Positions 22,997 through 34,978 of a DNA stretch of 64,000 nucleotides are shown piece after piece; the first letter of the stretch is position 1, and every line of letters begins with the position of its first letter. Below the pieces are notes generated by a model. It ran no database searches. It saw only the letters and a program-made list of their open reading frames with translations, and was not told the origin of the DNA. The DNA lies in assembly GCF_018873765.1 (NCBI RefSeq), contig NC_057926.1, positions 36,254,946-36,318,945 on the forward strand, read 5' to 3'. This DNA is from Telopea speciosissima. Lineage: Eukaryota > Streptophyta > Magnoliopsida > Proteales > Proteaceae. Position numbers and translations under genes: made by a program.

Positions 22997-23205
22997 GGCC
23001 AATCCAATCCGAGATTATGAACCATGCTAGGGTGAGGAAGGTTTGGATTACACAAGGCAGAGATGTGGTTTGGATAGTAATATCTTAAAAGTTTGGGACA
23101 ATTTTGATGTGGTTTGGATACCCAATTCACTCTAGAGTCTAAGAGTCACCTAATTTTGATGTAGTTTGTAGCTATTGACAAAGCCAATAGTTTGATTTAT
23201 ATATG

Positions 23206-24037
23206 TGTTGGTGAAAAACTCCCCAAACACTTACACGCAATGTACGCACGTGGTGCGAATAATGCGGGGGTGCCAGAACCTTTGCGCAGGTTCAAACGAG
23301 GCCGAGAACAGCCTAATCTGACTACTTACCAGGCTAGTAGCTCTAAGGTCTTTTGGGTTAAGCCAACAAACTACGGACTGCAGCCCGAAATGCTATTGCT
23401 CAAATAAAAAGGGAAAGAACCTTGAGACACAAACAACAATGAACTGAAAGTAGTAAATGCATTAACCAATCATTCCAGATACAAGTGTGAGCCTTGCGCA
23501 TACACCCCTGCTGTCTTTAGTATGTGACCGTACATTCCCTTCAGGCTCAAATTAAAAAATAAACAATAAAGAAATGTAGAGCAAACAAGTAAAAGTAAAA
23601 TGCAAAACGAGTAAAGTCAGAATGTTGATTGTCAGATGTGTTGTCCCCTTCCACAGATAAGCCTTCTCCGTTATATAAGATAAGCCTTGGCAGTTATCAA
23701 TCTGGGCAACCGTTCCCTCCAAGGCCACCCTCTTTGTCTCATGCTTCCCATGCTCCAACCAGGTGTTGCCACGCAAGCCACCAACCCTGCTCTCACTCCA
23801 ATTGCTGCAGCAGTGGCGGGCCCCACCAACATGGCCATCAACCTCGTTCCCTGCGAGACGCAGACCTGCGCCTGGTACTGCCAATGTCTCTGCCACGTGG
23901 GCCACCCCCTCCCCCAAACGTTAGGGGTGCAGCCACGTCTCTGTGTTCTTCCTCGATCTCGGCCCAACTACGATGGCCCACTCTTGGTTCACTCCTGGCC
24001 CACCCCAATCAGAACCAGGTGGTTTGGGCCACAAACA
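23206..24037 (-). repeat. 3' LTR of the Tat element
   Basis: This 832-bp copy starts 'tgttggtgaaaaactcc' and ends 'ccacaaaca' on the + strand, so TG...CA in the element's sense. It aligns end to end with 51944-52793. Relative to that copy it lacks about 21 bp after 'gctagtag' (near 23340), a loss bounded by a short direct repeat ending in TAG. Confidence 0.9.
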
Positions 24038-24369
24038 ATGCCCCTCACAACCTCCTTGAGCGACGCCACGTGGCCCAAGCTTTGGGGGGTTGTGGCCAAA
24101 ATGTTGGTTACCTTAAGCTGTCCTGCCGCACGAAAACCCCTCGTCGCTTCGTCTTCTCGGGCCGTTAGGGTTTTGAATTTCAAACCTTGGCACCATAATG
24201 ATGGCACAACTTCCAGCTCCCATTTAAACCCTCGCCGGTTTTCGAGAGTTCAACGAATCCTTTCCTCTTCCCATTTCTGCTCCGCTCGACGCATCGTCCT
24301 CCAACATTGCGTCTCTGCTCTCCTTTGCCAAAAGCATCACCCTTCACCATCTTCTCTCCTCTACTTGCC

Positions 24370-25926
24370 ATGGCCCATAAACTCGTAGCTCCACCGTCGG
24401 CAGAAGAGTTGGAAAGCCTTTGGCGCAGAAGCGCTTGCTCCTTCCTTACTCGGTCCAGCCTGAGGTACTGATTTCCTGTTCTGAGCCCTCCGTTTACGCA
24501 CTAGGCCTTGCGTTTACTTCTTGCCCTACCGATGTATCGAATTTCCCCAAATACGACCAGGAGCAACTACTCTTCCAAAACCCTACCCCCTGTAGCTAAA
24601 GGAGAAGGCTTTCGCGTGACTCTGGCCCCACTTTCTTCCGAATTGGAAGACTTGGGTTGATTGGGTGGCCTGTGATCGCTCTAACCTACTGATCAACCTC
24701 GGCGTCCTCCATGCCATACAGCTTTCGACCACTCCAGTCCCCCTCGATCGCCCCTTGCTCATGGCCGCCCTTCAATTTTGGTCGCGGTCATCCAACACCT
24801 TCCATTTTCGATTCAGCATGGCAGGCCCTACCCTCTTGGACATTGGCGCCCTGACTGACCAGAAGGTCGAAGGGGAGGAATTCAACGGCTCGTCAGCAGG
24901 TCAGACTAATGCCCAAGACAACGAGGTTTACCATGGCCTGGAATTCTCTAAGTCAGCCAGTTACAGCCATTACCTGCGTTCCTACTGCCAGACTCGCGGC
25001 TCTGTTTCAACCCAGGAGCTCACAGCCTTCTTCCTCTTTTGGATCTATCGCTATGTAGCCTGCGTCCATTCTAACAAAATCTTGAATACCTATCTCCGCC
25101 TCGCCAACGCTTTGGCGCAAGGCCGAGTGATTGATTTGGCCTCCTTTGTCCTGGCCGCCCTCTTTTGCGGCTGTCATGATATTACAGAGTCTGGTTTTAA
25201 CTATGGTGGTGGCCCCTTCTGGCTACTCCAAATGTGGTTTCGCGCCTATTTCACCGACCTGTATGTTGTGCCTTCACCACTCCCAGTTTGCTCTGTGGCT
25301 GGGTACTTGTATGCTTCTTCTCCCTCTCATGATTTGAAGTCCCTTCAAGAGTATTACCGATTCTTCTCCTCCTTTGAGCCTGATCCCAGTGGTAGCTTTT
25401 TCCTTCCCTTCGAGTCACGGGACGCTATCCCTGAATGGCTCTCCTTGGCCATGGACTGTCCTCCATCGACTTAGGCCCTGTGGGCCAGGTTTCTAGTCTG
25501 TCGAGACCTGCATATCGGCGTGACTCTGGAACCATCCGACAACAACACTTATGGGTTTGAACTGTACAACCCCCACTTTTGTGCTCGTCAGTTCGGTTTG
25601 TGCCAGATGATCTCCTGTCCCAATTTCTATTCAGTTACAGACTGTGAGTTTGAAAGAGTAGTTTACTCAAAGGTGGCCGTCCTTCTCCACGCCTCGGCCT
25701 TGAATGCCCTGGTTCTCTCCAAGTTTGATCTGCAGTACTTCCTCTCGAAGCCCACAGTGACCAAAGACTTCATAGCCTAGTGGGGTGAATACATTGCCTC
25801 TCTGCTCCCATTTCGGTCTTGCCCCAAAGGCAGCAAGCAAGCGCCATCCGTCGACCTCGGGCACTGCTAGTCATCAATCAACTGCTTCCAAGCAGAAAAA
25901 AGTGACAACCTCCAAGCCAGCCACTG
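24370..25926 (+). pseudogene. Antisense gene of the Tat element, part 1: plant mobile domain (PMD-like)
   Basis: This + strand gene runs against gag-pol, between integrase and the 3' LTR. It begins 'MAHKLVAPPSAEELESLWRR'. One or two frameshifts (near 24435 and 24580) lead into a long frame 24620-25780. That frame has features of the aminotransferase-like plant mobile domain: 'LLMAALQFWS', 'NTFHFRFSMAGPTLLDIGALT' and 'LTAFFLFWIYRYV'. In-frame breaks are TAG at 24593, TGA at 24617, and TAG at 25472 and 25778. After another frameshift near 25806 the exon ends at 25926 on a GT donor. PMD proteins occur in plant genomes as host genes (MAIN family) and within transposons. Extra antisense ORFs are known in Tat-type elements. 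Its role in the element is unknown. Confidence 0.8.
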
Positions 25927-26012
25927 GTAAGCATTATGCCTGGTCCCCTTTTCTTTATCACCCCTACCCACTTTTGGACTGACACCTCTTATGGCCACAA
26001 CCAAGTCTTCAG

Positions 26013-27292
26013 CCCGACCATCCTCCTTGGCCCAGTCAACGTGGAGCGACGACGGTTTATCACCAGAGGACACTGAAGAGTCGGATGAAGAAGAGGAACC
26101 CCCCCTAGTCAGCAAGAAAGCCAAGAGTCTCAGCCCGGCGAAAGCCTTCCCTCTCCAGGCTGCACTTCCTAGCATGTTTTCTCATGGTCAGGCTGTAAGT
26201 ACCAAGCCTCTCAGCCCAGTTGCACCCCCTCCAACTACTTCCCACTCTATGAAAGACCGTACACGGTCAAGCGTGCGCCTGAAGAAGGCCGTACCAAGTC
26301 AGACTGCCCACATCATTGTCACCAGCTCCTCCACCTTTGGGTCTACTTCTCCCTCCCACCATGAATTAGAGGGTAGCTCCGAGGAAGAAGTAGAAGAAGA
26401 AGAGGAAGAAGAAGGAGACAGCCATGGCGACGCCCCTGGCGGTCTTAGAGAGACTAAGCCTAGTGGGTCCAAAACCCCAGTACATGACCTGGAGCCTCCG
26501 TCCTCCCTAGACCGTGCTGTTCTTGCAGTGACCCCTACGGTATGCCTCTTAACTCCATCGCTCCCTTTCACGTTCCATTGATTCTAACCCTTCCTTTCTC
26601 CTCAGGTCGTCAGCCTTGAGGCGCTTCTGGCCGAGTTGAGCTCTTTCAAAGATGATAAAGACGCCGACGCTGCCTCGGGCTCTAGCCTCACCCCCGCACA
26701 GGTGACCGAGGCGAAGGTGCTCCTACAATCCTTCTTTCAATCTCCTTTTCGTGAGGCCGTGAGTATCGACAATCTGACATCCATCGCCGAGTCCCTTCAG
26801 ATGCTGCTGTCTTCCCCAAATCTCCCTGCCACGGCCCAGGCATGGCTGGATGGGGCCGTTGCATTTATGTTTGACATGATTACCTTAGCACCTCTCGCTC
26901 TTCAGAATGTTCAGCGCTACGAGACCCTCCTCAAGGGGATCGACACCACAGATGAGCATTTTTGGAAGTTACGAGATGATCTAAAGAAGGTGTTGGATGA
27001 GGTGAAAGATGGAGAAGATCGTCTAGCCTAGCTGGACCGCAACATTCAGGACCTGGAGACCCAGCTCACAGATCTTCGGTCATAGAGGACTACCCTGAGC
27101 CAGGATAACAAATAGAAACTCCTTGGCTCTCGGGCCCTCTCCGCGGATGTAACGACCCCCAAGGTCCAAGTTAAGGAGCTGAAGTTGCTGAGACCGAGCC
27201 ATGAAGCTAATCTGGCCGTAGCTAAGGAACATCTGACCGTGATGGAAAAGAAGTAGAGTGAACTGCAAGAGACTACCCCCAGGACTTTCTGA
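26013..27292 (+). pseudogene. Antisense gene of the Tat element, part 2: acidic linker and coiled-coil region
   Basis: Two exons continue part 1. A first intron 25927-26012 has donor 'ctg|gtaagc', a CTGAC branch-like site and acceptor 'cttcag'. It joins the phase-1 exon end to exon 26013-26539. A second intron 26540-26605 has donor 'acg|gtatgc', a CTAAC branch-like site, a pyrimidine tract and acceptor 'ctcag'. It joins in phase 0 to 26606-27292. Reading through this second intron hits a stop at 26579. Exon 26013-26539 encodes a Ser/Pro/Glu-rich linker with a long Glu run. The last exon encodes a helical, heptad-like region. The final frame is open to a TGA at 27290 except for four TAG codons at 27029, 27083, 27113 and 27254. 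Confidence 0.75.
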
Positions 27293-27466
27293 AATAGGCC
27301 TGCGTGCCTTCCCTTCCCCTGCCAAAAGAACAATGATACTTTATTTATCTTTTAGCTTATTTTGTGTTTGGCCTATTTAAGCCGCTCTTGACCTTCTTTT
27401 AGGAGTAAAGCCTGTGTTTCCCTTAATTCATAGCCTCGCTCCAATGGTGTGGTATCCTCGTGTTGT

Positions 27467-28590
27467 TCACCCCAAATCCCAGATCGTAGGATGAAAGGCC
27501 TTTAGGAACTTATCGTTGATCGGCCTGATCTGGATGCAGCCTTCCAAGTCACGTAGCATGTAGGCTCCACCCCGGAGCACCTGGCAGACCGTAAAGGGTC
27601 CTTCCCATGTCGGGGACCATTTGCCCAGTTTGGGATCCTTTGCTCTAATCGGAAGTATGGCCTTCAGGATCATGTCCCCTTCCTGGAAGTACTTTGGGTA
27701 TATCCTTTTGTTGTAGATAGCTGCAACCTTTGTCTTCTGAACCTACATCATGTCCAGTGCGGCTAAGCGCTCTTCTTCCAGATCATCGAGCTCAGCCATC
27801 ATGGCCTCACTGTAGGCTATTGGCGTGAATCCCTGTTGGAATGCCACCCGCGCTGACCTTGCGCTAACCTCAACGGGTAATACTGCATCATGATCGTACA
27901 TCAACACAAAGGGTGTAGTGGCTGTGCTAGTCCGCTATGACGTCCTGAATGCCCACAATACCTTAGAAAGCATGTCTGCCCATCTTCGTGGGTTGTCATC
28001 CACAACCTTCGCTAAACACCCCTTGAGAATCTTGTTACTTGCCTCGGCTTAGCTATTGCCTTGTGCGTAGTACGGGGTAGAATGGGTGAATGTTATCCCT
28101 AACTCCGCTGCAAATGCCACCACCTCATCCCTAACGAAAATGCTTCCGTTGTCGCACGTAACAGTCTCTGATAGCCCAAACCTGTGAATTATGTGACTTT
28201 TGAGGAATTGGATGACTTCGGCCTGACTGACTCCCTTCATTGGCACGACCTCAACCCACTTGGTGAAATAGTCTGTGGCAACGATAATGAAGCAATGCCC
28301 CAGCGTTGTGGGCGGGGTAATCTTTCCTATGAGTTCCATTGCCCACCCTCTGAACGGCCATGGCTTGACCACTGGATTGAACTCTGTTGCTGGTAACCGC
28401 TGCACTGGTCCATGAGTTTGACACGCCCAACAACCCTTAGCGTATTTGACACAGTCCGTGGTCATGGCTGGCCAGTAATACCCATGACGTCATATCAACC
28501 ACTTCATCTTTGGCCCGACCTGGTGCGCTCCGTAAATGGCCTCATGAACTTCGGCCATGACCAGTGTTGCCTCGTTCAGGCTAACACATT
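27467..28590 (-). pseudogene. Tat element integrase
   Basis: Reading right to left: a degraded HHCC zinc finger (H and H near 28550-28520, then CWAC near 28430); the catalytic core with 'VATDYFTKWVE' and 'TCDNGSIF' as the two Asp motifs; then the C-terminal domain 'GKWSPTWEGPFTV' to the end near 27467. The frame is broken by TGA at 28490, TAA at 28049, and TAG at 27935 and 27743. It would insert the reverse-transcribed DNA, but cannot be made intact from this copy. Confidence 0.88.
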
Positions 28591-30942
28591 TGAGCAACAG
28601 GTCATCCCTTCCTTTCTTGTAAAGGTTTTCCCCAGCACGTACCCCGTGGCCCTGTCTCTGATCCTTCGGTCAAACCCTGGCCCAGGGTTGCTCAAATACT
28701 GGACTATCAGTGTTCACCAATCAGGTTGTGTGTCCTCGAAATGGTCGACCTCTAGGTAGCTACCTTCATGGACCGTGGACCGTGCTTGCCTTTTGATGAC
28801 GATGGTCTTCTTTATACTGCCCTCTGGCAGGCTGATGCCAGATGCCACCTGTGCTTACCCGTTCGTGGCCTGATTTTTTTTATCACGGGACGTGACGCAC
28901 TGCTACGTCCTGGAATCCTTCGATTAACCTCTTGGCCTGCTCAAGGTAGTCCACTAAGTGTTCACTCTCACACCGATACTCCCCGGCCAACTGCTTGATC
29001 ACTAGCTGTGAGTCTTCGATGATTTCTACGGTGTCGGCCTTAAGGCCCAGAAGCAGGCCCAACCCTAGTATGAGAGCTTCGTATTCGGCCTGGTTGTTTA
29101 AACAAGGGAAGTTGAGCCGAAAGGCTACCTAAGTATCCGTCCCTTCTGGTGACCGCAACACAACTCCTGCCCCGGTCGCCTGCTCGATCTTGGACCCATC
29201 GAAGAAAAGCTTCCATGGCATCAGGCCGAGGAGGGATATCTCCATTACCCCTCTGGTTGCCTCGATGGGTGGGTGATCTGCCAAAAAATCTGCAAGCGCC
29301 TGCCCCTTAACCACTTTCTGGGGCACATATTGGAGGGCGAACTCAGTGAGAGCGAGAGTCCATTTTCCAACCCTCCCTCTAGAAATTAGGCGTATGGGCA
29401 TGTACTTGATGACTTCGGTCTGGCAGACCACGTCTACCGTTGCCGACAATAGATAGTACCTAAGCTTGCTGCAGGAGAAAAACAATGCCAAGCAAAGCTT
29501 TTCGATCACAGGATACTTCCGCTCTACTTCTGTCAAAGCCCTGCTTAGGTAGAACACAACTTTCTCTTTCCCGGCCTCATTATCCTGCGTGAGTAGGCTC
29601 CCTATTGAACCTTCCGCTGCGGCCACGTATAGTTTTAGAGGTACTCCTTTCCTTAGAGGCATTAGGACTGGAGGCTTCGTTAAGTTGGCCTTTATCTGTT
29701 TGAATGCTTTTGGTGGGTTTCCTCCCATTTGAAGTCCTCGTCAGCCTTCAATTTTAGCAACGAAGAGAAAACCTTTATCCGTCCTGCGAAGTTGGCAATA
29801 AAATGCCTGAGGAAATTCACCTGTCCTAGGAACTTCTGTAACTCCTTTTTGTTTGTAGGCGGCCTTGCCTCCTGGATGGCCTTAGCCTTGTTCTTGTCTA
29901 CCTCAATTCGTTTTTTATGAACCAAAAACCCCAGGAAGTTACTAGCCGTTACCCCGAAGGCACATTTCAACGGATTCATCTTCAGGCCATGACTCCTCAT
30001 TCTGGAGAACACCCGCCTCAAGTGCTCCAGATGCTCGTGCTCCTACTTCGACTTGACCACAAGGTCGTCAACGTAAACCTCAATAAAGGTGCCAATCATG
30101 TCATGAAAAATGGTGTTCATTCCTCGCTGGTAAGTGGCGCCAAGGTTCTTCAACCCAAACAGCATGACCAACCACTCATACGTCCCAAAAGCGCCTGGGC
30201 ATCGAAAGGCTGTCTTTGGGACATCCTCTTCCATGATGAAGATCTAATTATATCCAGCGCGGCCGTCCATAAAAGACATGATGTAGTTTTTCAAGGCCGC
30301 ATCAACCAGCATGTCGACCACTGGCATCAGGTATTCGTCATTGGGGGTAACCTTGTTCAGGTCTCTAAAGTCAATGCACACCCTTAGTTTTCCATTCTTC
30401 TTTATGACCAACACTATATTCGACACCCATTCCACGTACCTGGCAGTCCTGATGAAGCCTGCCTTAAGCAACCGTTCGATTTTGTCCTTGATTTTTAGGA
30501 CGACGTCCGGTGCCATTCACCTAGGTAGATGTTTTACGGGTCTATAGTTATCTTTGATGGGAAACCGATGTTCAACCAACTTTTGGCCAAAACCAGGCAT
30601 CTCAGAATAGTCCCAAGCGAAATAGTCTTTAAATTCCTTCAATAAACTTACAATACCCCCCCTTAACTCGGGTGAGAGTAGACCACTAACATAAATAGGC
30701 CGGTGGTCCTCGGTTGTTCCTAAGTCTACTTCTACTAAGGGATCTTGGACCTCTGTCAAAGTTTCCTCCATCTTCGGTGGTGCTGGTGGTAGATCTTGCA
30801 GCCTGACTTCAGGGCCAGCCACCGCTTGCTCCTTGGCCGCAACCTCAGCCACCAATCTTGTTTCATGAGACATCTTCTGCTCCAGGCTTGCAACTGTCAG
30901 TCGGCGCATTATGTCTGCTACAACCTTCTGGCTTGTCTTCAT
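28591..30942 (-). pseudogene. Tat element reverse transcriptase, RNase H and second (archaeal-type) RNase H
   Basis: RT blocks run from 'CIDFRDLNKVTP' (about 30370) through 'EVYVDDLVVKSK' with the YVDD active site (about 30050) to 'KCAFGV...FLGFLVHKK' (about 29950). The Ty3-type RNase H/connection region follows ('KLYVAAAEGSIGSLL', 'ALTEVERKYPVIEKL'). A second RNase H then begins 'WKLFFDGSKIEQATGAGVVL' (about 29215-29150) and continues in decayed form to about 28800. Stops are TGA at 30517, TAG at 30244 and TAG at 29129. The RT-RNH-aRNH order identifies the Tat lineage. Confidence 0.88.
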
Positions 30943-31980
30943 AGGTAGTCTTCGTCAAGGTTCCTCCATCATTTTCCAAGATTCGGCAGGGCTTCGTCTG
31001 TGGTCCCTTCAACTGGAATACTTCTTCTAAGATAGGAGATGAGGTAATCAAAGATGTAGGCCTCCCATGTTCATCTGCTCCAGTGAACTGGATAGGGCCG
31101 ATGCATCCATCGTACAAGACGGCCTCCGCATGGCTGGTGTCGACCATGAACGGCCGGTTATCAGCCATCACTAACTCAATCTTCCCTTTTTGCCACAGTA
31201 TTAGGAACTGGTGCAAGGATGACGGGACGCATGAATTTGCGTGGATCCAATCTCGTCCTAGGAGGGCGTTGTAGTTGGCCATAGCGTCCATGACAAAGAA
31301 AGCCGTCAAGGACGTATGGTTCCCCACCTTTAGGTCGATCGAGAGTACTCCTCTTGGCTTAGTGGAGCCGCCCAGAAAATTTGTGACAGATACATCGGCG
31401 GGTAGCAAATCGGTCTCATCTCGACCGAGCTGCTTCATCATTCTTGAGGGTAAGATATTCACCGTCGCTCCATTATAGACCAAAACCCTGGTTACTGATT
31501 TGCCGTCCATATGAGACTGAATGTACAATAGCTTCAGATGCCGCATCATCTCACGAGTTGGCTCCTCGAGCATGTCGGCCACCTTCCCCTGTGGGATCGG
31601 ATTGTCAAAAGTATACTCTGTTTCCCTGGTGCTAACTGTCCTAACTTTGTCAATGGGGTCCCGCTGGTCTGGCTCACTGCAGTCTACTTTCTTCTCTGCT
31701 TGTTCTTGAGTGGGCACCAACTCTATCCCCAATATTTCTGGATGCGAGCCCCCCTCGTCTACGTCTCCTTCCAGCTACGTCGCCTAGCCGGGTTGATACT
31801 GGAATGTCTTTGGCAGGACGTACACCATTGAGATCTGTACCTGAGTCGGGATCGTAACGAACATCATTTCAACCAACCCCCCGAAGTCGATATCTGGTGA
31901 GTGGATGGGACCACTGTTGTCCGTACTGTCAACTCTCGGGCTGGCGCCCGTCACTATGTCTCCGAAGACTTCAGGATCAC
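30943..31980 (-). pseudogene. Tat element protease region and gag-protease junction (left half)
   Basis: The frame ending at 30863 contains a retropepsin-like fold: 'VLVYNGATVNILP' near 31475 and 'NALLGRDWIH' near 31245. In relatives the first motif carries a catalytic Asp before the GA; here that position appears to be Tyr (codon TAT), so the enzyme is predicted dead. The upstream linker is cut at 31980 by the chromovirus insertion and continues at 45811. Confidence 0.78.
31976..31980. repeat. Target-site duplication ATCAC (left copy)
   Basis: ATCAC abuts the LTR start at 31981 and is repeated exactly at 45806-45810 after the other LTR. This proves the chromovirus inserted as one unit into the Tat element. 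Confidence 0.93.
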
Positions 31981-34966
31981 TGTCACGCCCCCATCCTAGC
32001 CAAGGGATGAAAGACATTATAAAGGGTGACTAGGACGACGCGTGTCATCCTACTAAACCGCCCGGATCACTGACACAGTGTCCCAATGCACAGTCAAATC
32101 AATATTAACACAATATAATATTAGAACGTGGAAAAAGGAATATTACATTCCAAGGATCAGTAGTATTGCGGAAGCGTATAAATCGAATAGTTACAAGATG
32201 TTCAAAGGCTAGATGATAAATACAGTAATTAGTTACATTTCTAATGACCATCTAATAACTATCAAAATGTTATAACAGTAAATATTTCAACATAGGCCTT
32301 AGTCCCAAAAGTAAATCAAAAGGGATCAAGTCCCGAATATCCTCACGGCCCGTAGGCACAATCATCGCAAGGACACCCGTCGCCATGTTCCTCAAACACG
32401 GCCTCTGGCTCCTCCTCACCAATCTCATCGTATCCCGAGGGCTGAACTCCAAGTCCCGCGAGATATCCGTCACCTGCATCATAATCTAAAAAAATGTGCG
32501 CACGAGGGGGTTAGCTCCACTGAGCCAGTGAGGGGATGGGGATGCACAAACACGTAATTCACATAGTCCAATGATGCATGCACATGCTAAGTCCATTTTT
32601 CCACCTAACAAACAACTAAGTCAATGGCATATGCTACTGTGACAACTTGGGAGACACTGTGGGTCACTTAACTTATCGCCACAATGAAACCTCAATTGTC
32701 ACGTGGGACCTACGCCGATCGAAGCCTCCAAGACCACTCGGTGGCGACCCACGATAACCAATACTACCATGATGGCCTCTCCCACCTCCACGAATCCGGT
32801 ATCGATTACCCAACACCTAAACCCCTGTTGGTAAGGGTCGTAGCATAAGGGTGTGAAATCCTAGCCACAAATATACTACATGCAAGTCCTATCGTCCCGA
32901 GAGGTAATCCGGGCGCATCAACTTTTCATCTCGGTTTAGTGCTCGGTTACCCGACAGACACGTGCATCTGATTCAACATGGCATTCAACATAATTTCTTC
33001 ATAAATATATATAGTATTCGGGGTTCGCACCGTACCCACCGCACCAGACCCATCAAAGTACAACATCTCCCATCAACATTATAATAATCATATATAAAAG
33101 TATGCAATATGCGAAAACATGCTTAATAATTATAATGATTACATAATATATATAATACAATAATAATATCAAGCCCAAACAACCAAACCCACTCACAATG
33201 TATATGCCAAGCACCAAGATTATAAGTTGTCGCCTCAATCAAGCAATAAGCCACAAGATGGATATATTAACCTAAACAAAGAGTAAAATAAGGTTAAACG
33301 AGCGAAGGGAAAGGATCCCCAAAAGGTCTCCCATAATCACTTAAGTATAAGGTTTCTGAACCAGAGTGGTTGCAGGAGTGGTTTCATGCCCAATTTCTGC
33401 AACCACATGTAAATCCTAGGAAACCAGGGGTTCAGGACAGTTTCAGTCAAGGTCGGTTGCAGATACGGTTTCATGCCCAAATTCTGCAACCACATGTAAA
33501 TCCTAGGAAACCAGGGGCTCAGGACAGTTTCAGTCAAGGTCGGTTGTAGATGTGGTTTCTTAGAAAAATGAAACCGCCCATAAATCCGAGCTTTCCAGGG
33601 GCCTTCTCAGGGAGGTAATTTCAAGGTGGTTTCTTGCAGGTCTGAAACCACATGTAAATCCTCACACCTGCAGGTCCAAAATCCGAAGGATCCCCCTCCA
33701 AGGGCTCCATTTTCAAGTGGTTTTAAAGCATAAGAACATCTAGGAAACTCCATCCTAAGCTCATTAGGGTCCTAAGACCTCTCTAGGTCCATTCAATCAC
33801 AATAGGTTCAAGAGAAGGAACCGAGAAGAACCTAACCTAAAGCATAATAGGGTCCAACCTTAAATTTCTCAAATGGAAATGAGAACCCTTACATTAGAGC
33901 TCATAATGGAGTGAAATAACTCCACCATAGCTTAGGCTTTAAGGCTCCATCGACTTCTTAGGTTCCAAGAGAGCTCTAGGTCAATCTCTCCCATTACCCA
34001 ACCCCTTTTAAAATCCGAAATAGAAGAAGGAAGAAGCTTCATTAGCTTACCTACCCCCAAGATGAGAGAGCTCCACGATTTATGGCTCCAAGAGATGGGG
34101 TCTCCACCTTCCACCAAGCTTCTCCACCTTCCTCCTCCTCTTTCTCTCCTCTTTCTCTCTTCCACGGTTTAGGGTAGATGAGAATGATGAAGGAAAAGTA
34201 AATGTTCTCTCTCTCCCTCTTGGACTTATTTATAATAAATGGGTATTTGGGTACCTCTAGTCAAATGGGTCATGAGGCTTAATGGGTCGACCCATTAGTT
34301 CTATGTGGGTAAGTGAATGGAATAACCCATCATTGTGTCAATTGGTTAAATGGGCCCTTAGTGAAATGGGTCATACTAGTTAAATGGCTTCTTAAGTTAA
34401 ATGGGCCTGCCCACAACTTTAATTAGGGAAAAACCCATTTTTAAGATGGGTTCATATGAGATGGGTATAAGTCCCCAATGTACTTCCCAAAGGTAAGTGG
34501 GACCCAAACTTAAAATATTCCCTTCTCTCATGAAATAGCTCGAGCGGTTCGGGCCTGGACCCGTACTTCGAGGTCACCAAGGGAAGAATAAATAATAAGA
34601 CTTGAGGGCTAGAACTTACTTTTCCCCTGTCATGGTTTATCACCCATGACCCCGAATAGCTTCGCCACGGCAATGCCAAGATCATCACTGAACGAATTAT
34701 CCAACTAAGGTGACGGTCCAGGATGCTCTCTCCTAAACTCCTCGCTTCCCGGACTGGTACTTGGAAGATAGTCAACGAAGTCACCGTCAACGAACTTTGC
34801 CCACTGACGGTTGAGGAATCTTTCCTCCACAGGCAAACCCGTACTGTGGTCAACGATTTTGTAGCTAGGTTTGACCATCATGGAGAACAGTCACCAAGAT
34901 ACATGGCGCGGTATCTACACGTCACGAGAAGAAATAATATTTAATTATATCCGGTGCGGTATAACA
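31981..34966 (-). repeat. 3' LTR of the chromovirus (2986 bp)
   Basis: It starts 'tgtcacgccccc' and ends 'cggtataaca' on +. It contains two tandem copies of an 87-bp subrepeat, anchored by 'gtttcatgcc' at 33381 and 33468. It aligns with 42818-45805 throughout; stretches such as 33700-34260 are almost identical. Confidence 0.93.
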
Positions 34967-34978
34967 TCCCCCCACCTT
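34967..34978 (-). promoter_or_regulatory. Polypurine tract of the chromovirus
   Basis: On the minus strand AAGGTGGGGGGA directly precedes the 3' LTR start TGTTATAC. Purine tracts here prime plus-strand DNA synthesis in LTR elements. Confidence 0.85.

Noticed and set aside
22760..23130. Opposed ORFs with 12-residue repeats as a real gene
   Set aside because: Both strands are open only because of the 36-bp period. There is no start context or flanking coding sequence.
23629..24388. Pro/His-rich overlapping ORFs of 179 and 233 aa
   Set aside because: They lie mostly inside the Tat 3' LTR and recur in the other LTR with different breaks, so they are not conserved coding.
34452..34853. 133-aa ORF within the LTR (also at 45292 and 49570)
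   Set aside because: It recurs because the LTR recurs. The frame differs between copies, and it lies in non-coding LTR.
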